Shown here: piece by piece, positions 31,297-40,255 of the stretch
How positions within the stretch are numbered: position 1 is the stretch's first letter
Layout of the letters: each line of letters begins with the position of its first letter
From: Thalassobius sp. Cn5-15
GTDB taxonomy: Bacteria > Pseudomonadota > Alphaproteobacteria > Rhodobacterales > Rhodobacteraceae
DNA length: 64,000 nt
Direction of reading: 5' to 3'
Assembly: GCF_022347685.1 (NCBI RefSeq)
Contig: NZ_JAKRGF010000007.1
Location: forward strand, 1 to 64,000
Notes under the pieces: generated by a model
Seen by the model: the letters and a program-made list of their open reading frames with translations, nothing else
The model's database searches: none
Told to the model about the DNA's origin: nothing
Position numbers and translations under genes: made by a program

Positions 31297-33588
31297 TCAT
31301 TTCTTGCGGCGCGGCATGGCGTCGGGGCCACGCGAGGGGCCGCTGAACTTGGGCTTGCCGCCGAACTTGCCAGCAGGTTTGCCGCCCGGTTTACCAGTGG
31401 GTTTGCCGCCCGGCTTACCGCTGGGTTTGCCTTCAAATTTGCCACCGGGCTTGCCAAAGCTCTTGCCGCCCGGTTTGCCCTTGCCTTTGAAATCACCTTT
31501 ACGCTCTTCACGCGGGCCGTCACGGAACTCGCGCTTGCCCTTGAAGTCACCTTTGGGGCCTTTGCCTGTCGGTTTGCCGTCAAACTTTCGTTCGCCCTTC
31601 TGGTCGGGTTTGCCGTCAAAGCCGCCCTTTTTGTGACGCGGTTTGCGGTCGCCGTCGCCGTCAGCTTTGCGGAAGGGTTTTTTGGCATGGTCATGCACTT
31701 CGGGGTCGCGCTTGGGCTTTTCAAAACGCGGCTTATCTGATTTCGCTTTATCGAACTTGGGCTTGTCGCGTTTGCCTTCATCGTCGCGGCGATCTTCCCA
31801 GTCCTTGGCCATCTGCTTGGGGTTTCTGCCTTTTTTCCAATCGTCGCGGCCAAGGTCCTCACGGTTTTCGCGCGGCTTTCGCTCACGGCGATCACCACTG
31901 CGATCACCCCGGTCATCCTCACGGCGCGGGCCCTTGCGGTGGGGTTTGCGGTCATCGTCAAAACGCTTGCGTGGCTCAGGCTTAGGCAGGTCGGGCAGTT
32001 CATCCACCGCGGCAACACGCACGCCTTTTTCCATTTCACCGCCATCACCGATTTTGTCGAGGAAGCGCGCGCGGGCCTTTTCGCCCAGTTCTACATAGGT
32101 CAGGTCACGGGCGACACGGATCGCGCCGATCTCATCTTTGGTCAGATCACCAGAGCGCAGCAGCATCGGCAACAACCAACGCGCCTCAGCCCGTTCCTTG
32201 CGACCGACTGAGAGGCTCACCCAACCCGACGGGCCCAGTTCCACACGCGGCTCGCGCTTGCGGTCCTTGCCCATGGTGGCGTTTTCCAGTTCTTCGGGGG
32301 CCGAGTGGCGTTCTTCATGCAGGGCCAGATAGGCCTGCGCCAGCTGTTCGGCGCTGAATTTGCCAGTTAGCAAGGCGACGTCTTCGTGGCGTGCCTCTTC
32401 TGTGACGTCCCACACAGGATCTGTCAGCATACGATCACGATCTGCGATGCGCACAGCCTCAGCCGAAGGGGCATCGCCCCATTCGGCGCTGAGTTTCGCC
32501 CATCCCAGCAGACGCTCTGCCTTCTTGCGCACTTTGGGCGGGGCAATCAGGACCGAAACACCTTTGCGCCCCGCGCGGCCCGTCCGGCCAGAGCGGTGCA
32601 GCAGCGTTTCAGAGTTGCTGGGCAGTTCCGCATGCACAACCAGATCCAGTTTCGGCAGGTCGATGCCACGGGCGGCCACATCGGTGGCCACACAGACGCG
32701 GGCACGGCCATCGCGCATGGCTTGCAGCGCGTTGGTGCGCTCCTGCTGGGTCAACTCCCCGGACAGGGCCACAACCTGAAACCCACGGTTCGACAGGCGG
32801 GCGGTCAGGCGGGCAACCATCACGCGGGTGTTGCAGAACACGATGGCGTTTTCTGCCTCATGCAGGCGCAGGGTGTTGATCACGGCCGCATCCACATGGT
32901 GGGGCATCACGCTGAAGCCCTTATAGGTAATGTCTGCGTGCTGCGGCGTGTTCGAGATGGTGCGCACACGTTCGGCGTCATCTTTAAGGAAGTTTTTCGC
33001 GAGACGCTCAATTCCCTTAGGCACGGTGGCCGAAAACATCAGCGTGCGACGATCTTCGGGCGCAGACGACAGGATCAGTTCCAGATCCTCTGCAAAGCCC
33101 ATGTCGAGCATTTCATCCGCTTCATCCAGAACCACGGCACGGATATGGCTGAGGTCGATGCTGCCGCGCTCAATGTGGTCGCGCAGACGACCGGGGGTGC
33201 CGACCACAATATGAGTGCCGCGTTCCAGTGTGCGCCGTTCGGTGCGCATGTCCATGCCGCCCACGCAAGACCCCATGCGCGCATTACATTCGCGGTACAG
33301 CCATTCAAATTCGCGGCGCACCTGCAGCGCCAGTTCGCGCGTCGGCGCAATGATCAGGGCCAATGGTGCGCCTGCGGGGGGCAGTTCGCTGTTGTCGCCC
33401 AGCAGTGTGGGGGCAAGTGCCACACCAAACCCAACCGTCTTGCCAGAACCGGTCTGGGCCGAAACCAGCATGTCCTTGGTCGCGCGCTCTGCCACAGTCA
33501 TTTCCTGCTGAACCTGGGTCAGCGTGTCATAGCCGCGTGTTGTCAGCGCACCGGCAAGGGCCGGGTGAAGGTCGGAGGGCAAGGTCAT
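31297..33588 (-). CDS. DEAD-box RNA helicase with long repetitive basic tail
   Basis: A 763-residue RNA helicase of the DeaD/CsdA type. Motifs in order: AQTGSGKT, PTRELALQV, GTPGRLRDH, DEAD, SAT, ATDVAARGIDLP and HRSGRTGRAGRKG. After the core (about 1-370) comes a DeaD-like RNA-binding region (PRVELGPSGWVSLSVGRKERAEARWLLP, around 450-480) and then about 200 residues of Lys/Arg/Asp/Gly repeats ending in KPGGKPTGKPGGKPAGK. Such tails bind RNA without sequence choice and can drive condensates. It unwinds rRNA and mRNA duplexes, usually at low temperature. Confidence 0.93.
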   Translation of the reverse strand: MTLPSDLHPALAGALTTRGYDTLTQVQQEMTVAERATKDMLVSAQTGSGKTVGFGVALAPTLLGDNSELPPAGAPLALIIAPTRELALQVRREFEWLYRECNARMGSCVGGMDMRTERRTLERGTHIVVGTPGRLRDHIERGSIDLSHIRAVVLDEADEMLDMGFAEDLELILSSAPEDRRTLMFSATVPKGIERLAKNFLKDDAERVRTISNTPQHADITYKGFSVMPHHVDAAVINTLRLHEAENAIVFCNTRVMVARLTARLSNRGFQVVALSGELTQQERTNALQAMRDGRARVCVATDVAARGIDLPKLDLVVHAELPSNSETLLHRSGRTGRAGRKGVSVLIAPPKVRKKAERLLGWAKLSAEWGDAPSAEAVRIADRDRMLTDPVWDVTEEARHEDVALLTGKFSAEQLAQAYLALHEERHSAPEELENATMGKDRKREPRVELGPSGWVSLSVGRKERAEARWLLPMLLRSGDLTKDEIGAIRVARDLTYVELGEKARARFLDKIGDGGEMEKGVRVAAVDELPDLPKPEPRKRFDDDRKPHRKGPRREDDRGDRSGDRRERKPRENREDLGRDDWKKGRNPKQMAKDWEDRRDDEGKRDKPKFDKAKSDKPRFEKPKRDPEVHDHAKKPFRKADGDGDRKPRHKKGGFDGKPDQKGERKFDGKPTGKGPKGDFKGKREFRDGPREERKGDFKGKGKPGGKSFGKPGGKFEGKPSGKPGGKPTGKPGGKPAGKFGGKPKFSGPSRGPDAMPRRKK

Positions 33589-33790
33589 GAGGTCATCCTT
33601 TGGCCCGCATCCGGGCAGATCGGGCGCCGGTGGCGCAGGTGAAGGCCCGGCAGTTAACGGGTTTTGCCCCGTTGGGAAAGGAATTTCTGGGCAGATCCGC
33701 TATGCAAACGGAGGATTTGGGCGCAAATGGCGTATTTGCGCTGATTTAGCAGGGTGAAACGCGCGGAGAGCGCTGTGAATGCGGGGGCGG

Positions 33791-34831
33791 TTAGCCGGCC
33801 AACAGCCCGCGATAGATTTTAACCAGTGCCTCTGCCTCTTGTTCGATCCGGCAGTGGCCATGGGCATGGGCGCGGGCGGCTTCGCCCCATTTGGTGCGTG
33901 TGGCGTCATCATCCAGCAGGGCTGCGGTGGCGGTTGTCATCGCCTCCAGATCCTCCACATCCACCAGCGTGCCGGTTGTGCCGTCTTGCACCAGCTCCTC
34001 AAACGCGCCGGCGCGGGTGGCGACGACGGGGCTGCCGCAGGACATGGCCTCTAGCGGGGTAAGGCCGAAACCCTCCCAGCGTTGCGGCGCGATATACAGA
34101 TCCAGCGCCTTAAACCAGCGCGAGATGTCCCAATGCGGATCCTCCGGCAGGAAGAGGAAGCGATTCTGTAGGCCCGCATCCTCGACCTGTTGTTTCAGGC
34201 CTGCATGGAACTCTTTGAACTGGTCGGTGACGCCGCCCATCATAACGGCGGTCACATTGGGGCGACTGGGCAGCAGATCCAGCATCATTTGAGTGAAGAG
34301 ATCGTTGCCTTTCTGCGGACGGATGCGCCCGAAACAGCCGACCAGAATTTGATCCTCCGGCAGGCCCAGTTCACGGCGCAGTTCGGCCTTGTTTGCAGCA
34401 GGCGCAAAGAGGTCAGTGTCAATACCGTGGTGGATCACCTGATTGTCCACCTCCAGAAAGGCGGCGGAACGGGCAGAGGTCGCCACCACACAATCCATCC
34501 GGCGCAGCATCCGTTTGGTGAACTTGCTGTGCACCCGCTGCGCGGCAGAGGTGAACATCAGCTTCAGGTTCTTGCGAAACACATGTTTCAGGACCAGACC
34601 TGCCAGCATTTCGTTGTTGCGCCGGGCGTGCCAGACGCGAGGGCGGCTATCCATGGTGACAAGGGCGCGGCTGGGCACTTGTGGCACGTTTTCGGGCACC
34701 GTCGGGCCGGTGCTGACAATCGCGATGTCACGTGCCTGCAGGGGCACCAGCCGGAACACGGTGGAGGTGACGCCGGACATCCGTTTCTTGAAATTTGGGG
34801 CGATGACGTCAGTGTCGGAAAGGCTGGCCAT
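33791..34831 (-). CDS. Glycosyltransferase family 4 (LPS/polysaccharide)
   Basis: A 346-residue GT-B enzyme. Seen: HHGIDTDLFAPA, the nucleotide-sugar region VGCFGRIRPQKGNDLF, YIAPQRWEGFGLTPLEAMSCGSPVVATRAGAFEELV with the conserved EX7E pair. No membrane helices. It lies 49 bases downstream of waaA on the same strand, so it probably adds a sugar to the lipopolysaccharide core. Donor and acceptor are unknown. Confidence 0.9.
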   Translation of the reverse strand: MASLSDTDVIAPNFKKRMSGVTSTVFRLVPLQARDIAIVSTGPTVPENVPQVPSRALVTMDSRPRVWHARRNNEMLAGLVLKHVFRKNLKLMFTSAAQRVHSKFTKRMLRRMDCVVATSARSAAFLEVDNQVIHHGIDTDLFAPAANKAELRRELGLPEDQILVGCFGRIRPQKGNDLFTQMMLDLLPSRPNVTAVMMGGVTDQFKEFHAGLKQQVEDAGLQNRFLFLPEDPHWDISRWFKALDLYIAPQRWEGFGLTPLEAMSCGSPVVATRAGAFEELVQDGTTGTLVDVEDLEAMTTATAALLDDDATRTKWGEAARAHAHGHCRIEQEAEALVKIYRGLLAG

Positions 34832-34880
34832 AATAGGATCCCTGCGCGGTAGCGCGTAAAGGTGCGAGTTTCTTCCGTCT

Positions 34881-36182
34881 TTAGCGCGGTTTCAAGAGCG
34901 CTGAAAGCTCCGATATCATCTGGTCCAGTCCCTGCATCTGCCCCTGGGCAAATTGATGTGCGGCGGTTGCGCGGCGTTGCAAATCCTCGGGGGTCTCCAG
35001 CAGGTACTGCAGCGCCTGTGCGAGGGTGGTGTCATCTTGCACCTCAACTGCGCCACCGGCGGCATGCAGGGCCGGATAATCCTCGGCAAAGTTGGCATAA
35101 AGCGGGCCATGGATCACTGCCGCGCCTGCATGGGCGGGTTCATAGGGGTTGTGGCCGCCCACAGGGGAGAGCGATCCGCCAAGGAAGACCAGCGGCGAGA
35201 GGCTGTAAAAAAGCCCCATTTCCCCCAGCGTATCGGCCAGGTAGACCTGACCGCGTGGCGGCTCTTTGCGGCTGCGGCAGCTGTGGCTGAGGCCAGTGTT
35301 TGCAATCATCTGCTGGATGTCAGGCGCACGTTCGGGGTGGCGCGGCACCAGAACCAGCATCAAGTCCGGGGTCTGCTCCAGTAGCTTGCGATGGGCCTCC
35401 AGCACCACGCGCTCCTCCCCAGCGTGGGTGGAGGCGGCAATCCAGACCGGACGCGGACCGATCTGGGCGCGCAGCGCTTCCAACGCGTCCTGCGGTACTG
35501 GCAACGGCTCAGCGGCAGATTTCAGATTTTTGCCACGGGCGCAGCGCTCAGGGGGGGCGCCCAGTGACAGGATTCCATCCAGCGTGGCCTGATCCTGTGT
35601 GCGGATCAGCGCAAAACGATCAAGAAGCAGCCGCGCTGTTTGGGCGAAGCGTCCCCAGTTGCGCAGCGATCCCTTCGAGATGCGCGCGTTCAGCAGGGCG
35701 ACAGGGCAGATTGCGGCGGTGCGCACAACCATTTGCGGCCACAGTTCACTTTCGATGAAACAGGCCAGATCAGGCTGCCAGTGTTTCAGGAACCGCCGCA
35801 TGGCGCTGCCACTGTCTAAGGGGGCAAATTGGTGCAGGCAGCGCGGTGGCAGGCGGTTTGCCACAATCTGGGCCGAGGTCGCGGTGCCGGAGGTCAGCAA
35901 AAACTGCGCATCAGGATGGCGTTCGCCCATCACGTTGATCAGCGTCAGGGCAGAGAGGCTTTCCCCCACCGATGCTGCATGACACCAGATCAGTTTGCCA
36001 TCAGGACGTGGCAGGCTGGCGTAGCCCAGCCGTTCGCGCTGCCGCGACTTCGTCACTCCGGCATCCTCCAGCTTGCGGGCGATCTTGCGATAGGCCAGCG
36101 GCACCAGAACGGCGGCCAGACAGCGGTAGAGCTGAAAGGTCAGGGTTGGACGCAGGTGCGGCGCAGTAAATTGTGAGGGCAT
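34881..36182 (-). CDS. waaA: 3-deoxy-D-manno-octulosonic acid (Kdo) transferase
   Basis: A 433-residue enzyme of LPS biosynthesis that transfers Kdo from CMP-Kdo to lipid A precursor. N-terminal membrane anchor (FQLYRCLAAVLVPLAYR), then WCHAASVGESLSALTLI with the conserved GES, ACFIESELWPQMV, IAASTHAGEERVVL and LGGSLSPVGGHNPYEPAHAGAAVI. Length matches the family. The moaA gene ends 9 bases upstream. Confidence 0.95.
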   Translation of the reverse strand: MPSQFTAPHLRPTLTFQLYRCLAAVLVPLAYRKIARKLEDAGVTKSRQRERLGYASLPRPDGKLIWCHAASVGESLSALTLINVMGERHPDAQFLLTSGTATSAQIVANRLPPRCLHQFAPLDSGSAMRRFLKHWQPDLACFIESELWPQMVVRTAAICPVALLNARISKGSLRNWGRFAQTARLLLDRFALIRTQDQATLDGILSLGAPPERCARGKNLKSAAEPLPVPQDALEALRAQIGPRPVWIAASTHAGEERVVLEAHRKLLEQTPDLMLVLVPRHPERAPDIQQMIANTGLSHSCRSRKEPPRGQVYLADTLGEMGLFYSLSPLVFLGGSLSPVGGHNPYEPAHAGAAVIHGPLYANFAEDYPALHAAGGAVEVQDDTTLAQALQYLLETPEDLQRRATAAHQFAQGQMQGLDQMISELSALLKPR

Positions 36183-36191
36183 AAAGCGTCC

Positions 36192-37208
36192 TTAGCCGCC
36201 TGTGTGACTCATATGTCGGGACATTTTACCAGCGACATCCTGACGGGAGTAGTCGAAATCATGCCCCTTGGGTTTCAGCCCGATGGCGGCGCGGATCGCC
36301 TCATAGAGGGGCGCGTCATCGTCAGGGGTGTTGCGCAGCGCCGGGCGCAGATCCTGCCAGCCCTCTTGACCCAGACAGGTGTAAATCTCCCCTGTGCAGG
36401 TCAGGCGTACGCGGTTGCAGCTTTCACAGAAGTTATGGGTCATCGGGGTGATGAAGCCGACCTTCTGACCGCTTTCTTCTAGCCGCACATAGCGCGCTGG
36501 CCCGCCAGAACGTTCTGCCAGATCGGTCAACTGATATCGCGTTGCCAGCTGGTTGCGCAGATCGGTCAGGGGCCAATATTGGTCCAGCCGGTCCTCATTG
36601 CCGATATCACCCATCGGCATCACCTCGATAAAAGTTAGGTCCATATCGCGGCTGGCACACCAGTTCACTATGTCGAACAGCTCCACATCGTTGAACCCTT
36701 TAAGGGCAACCGCGTTGATCTTGACCCTCAGGCCAGCGCGTTGTGCGGCATCAATGCCGTGCAGCACCTGTGTCAGGCGGCCCCAGCGGGTGATGTCGGC
36801 AAATTTCTGATCATCCAGCGTGTCGAGGGAGATGTTCACCCGTCGCACGCCAGCGGCATAGAGGTCATCTGCGTATTTTGCCAGTTGTGATCCGTTGGTG
36901 GTCAGCGTCAGTTCCTTCAACGCGCCGGTTTCCAGATGCCGCGACATTGCATCAAAGAATGTCATGATGCTGCGGCGCACCAGCGGTTCACCACCCGTGA
37001 TGCGCAGTTTCTCCACACCCATATCGATGAAGGCGCTGCACATACGGTCCAGTTCCTCCAGCGTCAGAAGGTCCTTTTTCGGCAGGAACTTCATGTCTTC
37101 GGACATGCAGTAAACGCAGCGGAAATCGCAGCGATCCGTGACCGAGATCCGAAGGTAAGTGATCGCCCGGGCAAAGGGGTCGATCAAAGGGGGGAGAGTG
37201 GTGTTCAT
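36192..37208 (-). CDS. moaA: GTP 3',8-cyclase (molybdenum cofactor biosynthesis MoaA)
   Basis: A 338-residue radical-SAM enzyme for the first step of molybdopterin synthesis. The N-terminal cluster CDFRCVYC is the CxxxCxxC motif; the second cluster ligands are [33 protein letters not shown] is the radical-SAM GGE motif, and the C-terminus ends in the conserved Gly-Gly (HTGG). It starts at 37208 ([12 protein letters not shown]). It converts GTP into 3',8-cyclo-7,8-dihydro-GTP, which MoaC then uses. Confidence 0.97.
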   Translation of the reverse strand: MNTTLPPLIDPFARAITYLRISVTDRCDFRCVYCMSEDMKFLPKKDLLTLEELDRMCSAFIDMGVEKLRITGGEPLVRRSIMTFFDAMSRHLETGALKELTLTTNGSQLAKYADDLYAAGVRRVNISLDTLDDQKFADITRWGRLTQVLHGIDAAQRAGLRVKINAVALKGFNDVELFDIVNWCASRDMDLTFIEVMPMGDIGNEDRLDQYWPLTDLRNQLATRYQLTDLAERSGGPARYVRLEESGQKVGFITPMTHNFCESCNRVRLTCTGEIYTCLGQEGWQDLRPALRNTPDDDAPLYEAIRAAIGLKPKGHDFDYSRQDVAGKMSRHMSHTGG

Positions 37209-37310
37209 GAAGGGAAACTAAGCCTGACACAGGGGCGCGACAAGGGGCAGAATGTGCGAAACCTCCGCACCTTTGTTGAAAGCGTAGGCAATAGGGCGTA
37301 GCGTGAGGGC

Positions 37311-37772
37311 ATGAAACAGCTTGCGTTAATGATTTTCCCCGCCGTTTTTCTGACCGCCTGTGATCAGGTGCCGTCGGTGTCGAACTTGACGGATCGTCCT
37401 TGGCTGCGCGAAGGTTCACTCAGTACGCCCCAGACGACAGAACGCCTGCCTGAGACCCCGGATGTAGAGGTGGCATCGCTGCCTGATGAGGAAACAGCCT
37501 CCCCACCTGTGTCTTCTGCGGCGGGACAGCTTGGCCTTACGGTCGCCTCCCTTGGGGATGCGACGCGGGAGGGCTTTTGGATTGAAACCCCACTGGTGTC
37601 GTCGCCGCAGCGGGGCAAGGTGCGTTATCCCAAAACGGGGCGTGAAGTGAAAGTGGATCTGATCCCACGCAGCGGCGCCTCTTCGGGTGGCAGTTCGCTG
37701 TCATTGGGGGCGATGCGGTTGTTGGACGTGCCACTGACCGCGCTGGCAGAGGTTGAGGTCTACGTTGAATAA
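37311..37772 (+). CDS. Small lipoprotein of unknown function
   Basis: A 153-residue protein with a lipoprotein signal (LIFPAVFLTAC: Cys17 after LTA). The mature part begins with a Ser/Thr/Pro-rich segment, followed by a domain with TVASLGDATREGFWIETPL, KVRYPKTGREVKVDLIPR and LSLGAMRLLDVPLTALAEVEVY. Similar proteins in the Rhodobacteraceae are sometimes labelled D-galactarate dehydratase; nothing in the sequence supports catalysis. Divergent to moaA. Confidence 0.8.
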   Translation: MKQLALMIFPAVFLTACDQVPSVSNLTDRPWLREGSLSTPQTTERLPETPDVEVASLPDEETASPPVSSAAGQLGLTVASLGDATREGFWIETPLVSSPQRGKVRYPKTGREVKVDLIPRSGASSGGSSLSLGAMRLLDVPLTALAEVEVYVE

Positions 37773-37837
37773 GTGTCCCGCCGCAGCGGAGAGCAGCCTG
37801 ATCCGGGCGTGTGCGCCAACACTTTGCCGATGCGATC

Positions 37838-38785
37838 TTACTGCTGCTCTTTTAGGGTACGCGCCAGTATGGTGATTGCTCCCTGAACGGATTTAGGCGG
37901 CGAGCCCCCAAAAGGATGAAGGGCATAGATTGGCGTCGGTACTGGGGTTTGAGACGCACAGAGGCTGACCAACCGCCCTGCAGAGAGATCATCGGCAATT
38001 GCCACATCCGGGAGCAATGCCAACCCCAGACCCGCTCGCGCAAAAGCGGCGACAGCTTCCACGGTGTTTCCATGGAGGGCCGGGCGAAATTGCACATCTG
38101 GCGACGGGTCTGGATTGTTCTTGGTCTCAGTATACGGAAGCGTATGTTTGACGATCGCGCCCTCGCGCCGATGGGCAACATAGGGCAGGGTCTGCACCCA
38201 ACTGACAAAACCCGGATCGCTGCGTGATGGTGCCTCTTCCATCAAGTGTGGCGCCAGACAGAGAATATCGCGTAACGTACCAATGCGCCGGGCGCGCATG
38301 GAACTGTCGGGAAGCGGGCCAACGCTGATAGCTAAATCAATACCTTCGGCAATCAGATCCAGTCGGCGGTCTTCGGCAATGACATGCGGGCGCAGGTCCG
38401 GGAACCGCTGCCGCAGCTTTTCCAAGGCGGGCGCGACGACCGTCGAGATCAACGCATGGGGCGCGGTCAGGGTGATCGGTCCTGAGATTGCAGCGCCGTA
38501 GCGTTCCATTTCACGTTGGGTCTGATCGGCCATTCGCTGCATGGCGCGACAGGTGTCATAGTAATGTTGCCCCGCTGGTGTCAAAGACAGATGGCGTGTT
38601 GAGCGCACTGCCAGTTGCAAGCCCAGCTCAGCTTCCAATCGTTTCAAATTCTGACTGACAGCAGATTTTGCCAGTCCCAGCATATGTGCTGCGCCGGTAA
38701 TGCTGCCGGCGTCCACCACCGCAAGGAAGCTGAGATGAAGGGGGGATAACATAGGGATATCTGTTCTACTCATGTGAACATTCAT
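37838..38785 (-). CDS. LysR-family transcriptional regulator
   Basis: A 315-residue regulator: N-terminal winged HTH (LSFLAVVDAGSITGAAHMLGLAKSAVSQNLKRLEAELGLQL, about 18-58), then the effector-binding domain (GPITLTAPHALI onward). The start is uncertain: ATG at 38785, 38773 or 38752 are possible; I keep the longest. The TGTGAA-N7-TTCACA palindrome lies across the first of these. It faces the SnoaL-like/VOC genes and probably controls them and itself, as LysR proteins often do. Confidence 0.9.
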   Translation of the reverse strand: MNVHMSRTDIPMLSPLHLSFLAVVDAGSITGAAHMLGLAKSAVSQNLKRLEAELGLQLAVRSTRHLSLTPAGQHYYDTCRAMQRMADQTQREMERYGAAISGPITLTAPHALISTVVAPALEKLRQRFPDLRPHVIAEDRRLDLIAEGIDLAISVGPLPDSSMRARRIGTLRDILCLAPHLMEEAPSRSDPGFVSWVQTLPYVAHRREGAIVKHTLPYTETKNNPDPSPDVQFRPALHGNTVEAVAAFARAGLGLALLPDVAIADDLSAGRLVSLCASQTPVPTPIYALHPFGGSPPKSVQGAITILARTLKEQQ

Positions 38786-38791
38786 TTCACA
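38773..38791. promoter_or_regulatory. Palindromic operator candidate TGTGAA-N7-TTCACA
   Basis: A perfect six-base inverted repeat at the start of the LysR gene, in the divergent intergenic region. LysR sites are often T-N11-A palindromes; this one is of that size and place. If real, it argues for a start downstream of 38773. Confidence 0.4.
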
Positions 38792-38892
38792 TATTGCCCT
38801 CTATTTGAACAGTCGGGGTGTGAATAGTCTGCTGTCTATCAGATTGCCCACGGTCGCAACAGCGGACGCGGGCCTATATAAAGGACTCTCTC

Positions 38893-39390
38893 ATGTCGTT
38901 GAAAACCACCTATGGTGCACCTGCCATCCTTACTGCCGCAGCCCTTTGCGCTGCGCTTTTCGTACCGCTGTCCAGTGTTCAGGCCGAAGAAAAGGCCGCC
39001 GCCCCGGCGGCTCGTGCGATCGCCGAATATGAACTGAGCAAGGCCGTTGCCGCAGCCAGCCGCGAATGGCGGGAGGCGTTTAATCGTGGTGATGCGGCTG
39101 CGGCGGCAGCGATGTACGAAGAGGATGCGGTGATGGTTGCCGCGCCCTTTGGCACCTTCACAGGACGTGCGGAAATTCAGGCTTTCTGGGAAGGTCTGGT
39201 TCAGGGTGGCTATGACGACATCATTTATCGCAATACGCAAACGGTTGTGGCAGGTGATCTGACATCGGCCGTTGTGTCGGCGGACTGGGCGATGAACAAT
39301 GCCCATGGCGTGATCACCCATGAATTGTGGGTGCTGCAGCCGGATGGTACTGCACGCCTGCGCGAGGACCACTTTGAGGTGGCACAGTAA
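38893..39390 (+). CDS. Exported SnoaL/NTF2-like protein
   Basis: A 165-residue protein with a signal peptide (ILTAAALCAALFVPLSSVQA) and an NTF2/SnoaL-like (DUF4440-type) fold: REWREAFNRGDAAAAAAMYEEDAVMVAAPFGTFTGRAEIQAFWEGL. Members are small-molecule-binding or isomerase-like. The start has AAGGA seven bases upstream. It is divergent from the LysR gene and followed by the VOC gene after 60 bases, so these two may form a small regulated unit. Confidence 0.75.
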   Translation: MSLKTTYGAPAILTAAALCAALFVPLSSVQAEEKAAAPAARAIAEYELSKAVAAASREWREAFNRGDAAAAAAMYEEDAVMVAAPFGTFTGRAEIQAFWEGLVQGGYDDIIYRNTQTVVAGDLTSAVVSADWAMNNAHGVITHELWVLQPDGTARLREDHFEVAQ

Positions 39391-39450
39391 GCACCAGCTG
39401 CTTTCCCGTCGCCTGTTGGCCCATACAGCAAGGACAATGAAAGGTCTCAT

Positions 39451-40191
39451 ATGTGCACCCTTGATACGTTGACATTAAAGGTTCGCGATCCCGACGCGTT
39501 ACGACAGTTTTATTGCGATGTTCTGGGTATGCAGGATCAGCCTGCGGGCGCTGTGGGTTACGGCGGCGGGCAATGCGCCCTGCGGTTTGAACAGGGGGCT
39601 GCACTCTATGAAGCGCAGCCCACCGACACCTATTGGAAGATCGCGCTGTCCGTGCCCGATATCGAACTGGCCGTGCGGCAATTGCGCGACAAAGGTATCA
39701 ATGTGTCCGACCCGCGCCAGTTCCGAGATGTGGGCTATTTGGCGCATTTTTCTGACCCCGAAGGGTTTGCGATAGAGCTTATTGATCACTGGTTTCAGGG
39801 GGATCGTCCTGCAAATCATACGATTGGCGCAGGTTTGGGCGGTGGCGCACATCTGTCGCTGATCACCCTGCGCTGCGCTGATATTGCGGCACTGGAGCCA
39901 AAGGTACTGGCACTGGGATTGCGGCCCTATTCGGTGCAGCCGGTCACGCCCTATGGCTTCACTCTTTATTTCTATGGAAACCCTGACCATACGCCGCCGT
40001 CTGCGGATCTGAGCGCGGTAGAAAACCGTACCTGGACCTATCAACGCCGTGAAACGGTGTTGGAACTGCAGCATCGTGCGGACGGGCAGGTCACCGATGC
40101 AGTTGAGGGTGAAATCGGATACGCCGGTTTGCAGCTGGCGGGGGCGACATCAGGAGAAGGTATTGGACCCCTTGGGATCACCCTGATCTGA
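39451..40191 (+). CDS. VOC-superfamily (glyoxalase/dioxygenase-like) protein
   Basis: A 246-residue protein with two vicinal-oxygen-chelate modules: LTLKVRDPDALRQFYCDVLGM (residues 8-28) with FSDPEGFAIELIDHW, and a second from HLSLITLRCADIAALEPKVLALGL to LQHRADGQV. VOC proteins bind a metal and act on glyoxals, aromatic diols or antibiotics. Substrate unknown. It ends 65 bases before the convergent Cys-rich Sel1 gene. Confidence 0.8.
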   Translation: MCTLDTLTLKVRDPDALRQFYCDVLGMQDQPAGAVGYGGGQCALRFEQGAALYEAQPTDTYWKIALSVPDIELAVRQLRDKGINVSDPRQFRDVGYLAHFSDPEGFAIELIDHWFQGDRPANHTIGAGLGGGAHLSLITLRCADIAALEPKVLALGLRPYSVQPVTPYGFTLYFYGNPDHTPPSADLSAVENRTWTYQRRETVLELQHRADGQVTDAVEGEIGYAGLQLAGATSGEGIGPLGITLI

Positions 40192-40218
40192 TCCATCTGA
40201 CCTGAGATAGCAGCAGGG

Positions 40219-40248
40219 GCGCAGGACAATAAGGTGGTTGTCCTGCGC
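40219..40248. terminator. Hairpin between convergent genes
   Basis: Eleven perfect pairs GCGCAGGACAA/TTGTCCTGCGC (40219-40229 with 40238-40248) around an eight-base loop, between the stops of two convergent genes. The T tracts are poor, so it may work with Rho or as an mRNA 3' end. Confidence 0.6.
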
Positions 40249-40255
40249 GGCTTGC

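Noticed and set aside
32386-33642. Plus-strand frame (418 residues) opposite the DEAD-box gene
   Set aside because: Antisense shadow; composition (His/Gln-rich) is typical for such shadows.
37311-37772. D-galactarate dehydratase
   Set aside because: A common database label for such lipoproteins in this family, but no catalytic motif is present.
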